A DNA stretch of 18,329 bases from Brachionus plicatilis. Taxonomy: Eukaryota; Rotifera; Eurotatoria; Ploima; Brachionidae. The notes beneath the pieces were generated by a model. That model was not told the origin of the DNA. It did no database searches and saw nothing but the letters and a program-made list of their open reading frames with translations. The stretch lies in assembly GCA_010279815.1 (NCBI GenBank), contig QEOQ01000666.1, positions 1-18,329 on the forward strand. The letters run 5' to 3'. Position 1 is the stretch's first letter, and each line of letters starts with the position of its first letter. This document shows positions 16,471-18,329 of this stretch, piece after piece. Position numbers and translations under genes: made by a program.

Positions 16471-16849
16471 TTATTTTTGGTTTGATTTGTATTATTATTG
16501 GTGATAAAAACTATTATTTTGGTTGTAATAATATTTTTTTTGGTTTAAAATAATTTATAAATTTGGTGAAAAAATAATATTTTTTTTGGTGAAATAAAAT
16601 TGTTTTGGTGAAAAATATATTTATTTGGTTCATTTTTTATTTTTTTTTAGGTGATTTATTTTGGTGAAGTATTTAATAATTATTTGGTGAAGTAGAAATT
16701 TAGTGCCAAATTTTGGTTAATTCACACTTTTTAAAGAAAAAATGGTGAAAAAAAGTAAAAGAATTTTAAAAATTTGTCAAGATAATGATTCAAAGCATAC
16801 AGCTGACATTAACTTAAACCATAACTTAAACTTTTTTGAAAAAAATGAT

Positions 16850-16888
16850 ACAATATGGGTACAAAAATCATATTTGTACCCATATTGT
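16850..16888. repeat. Perfect 16-bp-arm hairpin
   Basis: ACAATATGGGTACAAA, loop AATCATA, TTTGTACCCATATTGT. There are no mismatches. It lies 17 bases left of the target duplication of the next element and about 130 bases right of MULE copy B. It belongs to neither by position. The surrounding 53-codon forward frame starting at 16742 runs through it and is probably fortuitous. Confidence 0.8.
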
Positions 16889-16915
16889 GTAACCTTGTGA
16901 CCTGTGGATTAGAGA

Positions 16916-17299
16916 GGTATAGACAATGAAAATATTTAAAAATAAAAATCCTTTCTGTACTTTTTGTACTTTTTCTAATTATTTTATTTGGCCCTGTTAC
17001 TTTTTGCACTTTCTGTACTTTTTGTACTTTTTCATATTAAAAATAAAGATAACAAAAAATAAAATTTTTAATTATTAATATTATTTTAACTAAAATTTCT
17101 CTTATCTTTAACATACCCGAATCCCTAAGCCAGGGATCCGCCCCGAACCCCGTTAAATTTTTTATAATGGTAATTAAATACTGATAAAGTACAAAAAGTA
17201 CAGAAAGTAATAGGTCCAAATAAAATAATTAGAAAAAGTACAGAAAGTATAGAAAGGAAAACGTTTTTTTAAATATTTAAATCTCATTGTCTATCCATG
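16916..17299. mobile_element. 384-bp inverted-repeat element with 10-bp target duplication
   Basis: A direct repeat, GGATTAGAGA, flanks it at 16906-16915 and 17300-17309. The ends are GGTATAGACAATGA and, as reverse complement, (CAT)GGATAGACAATGA. The arms are about 115-120 bases with scattered mismatches and contain repeated TTTCTGTACTTTTTGTAC blocks and CTAATTATTTTATTTGG. The spacer, about 17037-17182, is A/T-rich except for a GC-rich island at 17111-17153. No transposase frame. A 10-bp duplication suggests the MULE superfamily, but the termini differ from the GGCA-ended elements. The reverse-strand frames here are by-products of the repeats. Confidence 0.65.
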
Positions 17300-17369
17300 G
17301 GATTAGAGAAATTTTAATTTTTGAAAGATTATGTTTATTTCAAAATTTTCCGATTTAAATCCTTATGAT

Positions 17370-17560
17370 GGCAAAATGAAGAAAATTTAGATTTTTACAT
17401 TGCCATATTTTTAGGTTTTTTGTGCAATATTTCATGAAATTTCAATTTTTAATTTTGGTAATTAAATAATTTAGAAGATTTTTTTATATTTTCTGAAATA
17501 TTTCACTAAAAATCTAAAAATATGAAAATGAAAAAAATCTAAAATTATTTTCATTTTGCC
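17370..17560 (+). mobile_element. Palindromic GGCAAAATGA MITE, copy 2 (191 bp)
   Basis: GGCAAAATGAAGAAAATTTA at the left and the reverse complement GGCAAAATGAAAATAATTTT at the right are inverted repeats extending about 70 bases inward (AGATTTTT, CATATTTTTAG, AATATTTCA blocks). Flanks CCTTATGAT (left) and CCCAATGAT (right, overlapping the end by one base) agree at 7 of 9 positions and may be a decayed 9-bp duplication. The GGCA-type start and possible 9-bp duplication would fit a MULE-derived MITE. Confidence 0.6.
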
Positions 17561-18214
17561 CCAATGATATATAATGCGTTGAAAAATTTATGTTTGATAT
17601 ATTTATGTATTTTAAATTTTATGTTCTTTTGTACTCAATTTTGAAAAGTCTTTAAAAAAGAGAGCCTTTTGAAATTGATCAAGTTTATTTTATTTTAATT
17701 TTTTGCCATTGGGAACGAACAAATAGAACCAAAATAGTATTAAATTTGAAAATAGTAGATTGTTCCAGAAATTTAAAAGAAAAATTATGTTTTAATAATA
17801 TTATCAAAACTTAATAAAAATACCTTAATTTTTTTTACAACCATATTTCAATTATACTTGAGAAACTTAATCTTCAAGTACCAAAAATTAATTAGAAAAA
17901 TTAATAAAACAAATTTTTTTTCATATTTATTTACATACAAAAAGAAATAAAAAAATCAAAATTTATTACAAAATTTATTACCAATGATAAAAAGGTCTGC
18001 ATTTTTCTTTTATAAATTTATATAGTTCAAATTTATTTTATTTTATCTTCTAATTTGTAAAAAAGAAATGTAAAAATCCAAAATAAAGTCAGTTACTGAC
18101 GAGTATTTTCTACTGATTTCCAATTTTTTGAAATATGATTCTTTTTAATCTCTTAATTAAAAAAAATTCAGCTAGTTCACAATTATTATCTGCTTTAAAA
18201 AAGAAATTTTTTAG
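17561..18214. other. A/T-rich spacer, no gene seen
   Basis: Homopolymeric A/T-rich sequence. No open frame, splice-like boundary or clear repeat other than those listed. Confidence 0.45.
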
Positions 18215-18329
18215 CGGACTTGAGCAAAACTCAAAAAAAAAGTAATTTTTAAGTCTTTTCAATGTCAAGTCATCAACCTTGTTTTGAGTCTGATTTATAA
18301 TTTTTCATTTATTTCAGAGTTGTTTAAAA
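18215..18329. repeat. GACTTGCGCAAAA-family dispersed repeat, copy 3 (cut by window end)
   Basis: GGACTTGAGCAAAACTC, poly(A), AAGTCTTTTCAATGTCAAGT matches copy 2 (1684-1758). The final 15 bases, CAGAGTTGTTTAAAA, are the exact reverse complement of about 926-940 in copy 1, so the element probably has CAGAGTTGTTTAAAA termini. The window stops inside it. Confidence 0.45.

Larger units (their letters stand above)
15716..16707 (+). mobile_element. Non-autonomous MULE element, copy B (992 bp)
   Basis: Same family and orientation as copy A at 3172-4188, and nearly identical to it over its whole length. It starts GGCATACAATTATCG, ends TTTAGTGCC, and is flanked by a perfect 9-bp direct repeat, AAATTTTGG, at 15707-15715 and 16708-16716. 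That duplication differs from copy A's, so the two are independent insertions and neither arose by segmental duplication of the other. Subterminal CACCAAA/TTTGGTG clusters occupy both ends. It retains the reduced transposase gene with a longer N-terminal frame. It lies about 960 bp downstream of the tincar-like gene's stop codon. Confidence 0.85.

Noticed and set aside
3172..16707. The two MULE copies as ends of one composite transposon carrying the tincar-like gene
   Set aside because: Each copy has its own, different perfect 9-bp duplication, which shows two separate insertions.
16742..16903. 53-codon forward frame crossing the 16-bp hairpin
   Set aside because: It runs through a perfect palindrome into a transposon target site; no motif; likely chance.
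16809..17219. Two reverse-strand frames of 60-66 codons
   Set aside because: They arise from the inverted arms of the 384-bp element and have no protein-like features.

Overview
The window looks like nuclear DNA from an AT-rich animal, most likely a protostome invertebrate. A monogonont rotifer such as Brachionus is my best guess, and that is inference. Three things point this way. The non-coding DNA is very AT-rich (about four fifths A+T by eye) and contains a clearly less AT-rich coding exon. Candidate GT...AG introns with T-rich acceptors are present, and no bacterial operon features are. Two copies of a Mutator-like (MULE) element carry a SWIM zinc-finger/AT-hook tail of the kind abundant in such genomes. 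No rRNA gene, intact tRNA gene or CRISPR array was seen.

The only confident intact gene is at 12891-14756 (+). It encodes a 621-residue protein with about eight membrane segments, which I read as tincar-like. It is one uninterrupted reading frame followed by an ATTAAA poly(A) signal. The 12.8 kb upstream is mostly AT-rich spacer and repeat debris, with a few weaker coding signals: a hydrophobic possible terminal exon (38-160), a reverse-strand relic (about 1060-1440), a forward frame broken only by substitutions to stops (4318-4975), a 42-codon fragment (9894-10022), and a two-piece candidate with a 94-bp GT...AG intron (11019-11193). None of these could be named.

The rest is a dense collection of small, mostly non-autonomous transposons. 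(1) Two direct-orientation MULE derivatives (3172-4188 and 15716-16707) have GGCA termini, perfect 9-bp target duplications, clusters of CACCAAA-type subterminal repeats, and a transposase gene reduced to its N-terminus plus SWIM/AT-hook tail. At the internal-deletion junction each copy carries a different perfect palindrome. (2) A foldback structure at 5259-5871 has arms of GGAAGAGGAAA-type satellite. (3) A TA-flanked, CAGTGC-type MITE with long terminal inverted repeats lies at 5957-6699, with a relict related end at about 6900-6951. (4) A smaller TA-flanked element lies at 8743-9004. (5) A 384-bp inverted-repeat element with a 10-bp target duplication lies at 16916-17299, next to a perfect 16-bp-arm hairpin. 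(6) Two copies of a palindromic GGCAAAATGA MITE lie in opposite orientation at 15432-15578 and 17370-17560. (7) Several dispersed repeat families are present, including GACTTGCGCAAAA-type copies near both ends of the window.

The features do not form a pathway. The window reads as one conserved membrane-protein gene in an AT-rich region repeatedly hit by short DNA transposons, with decaying gene or transposon fragments between them.
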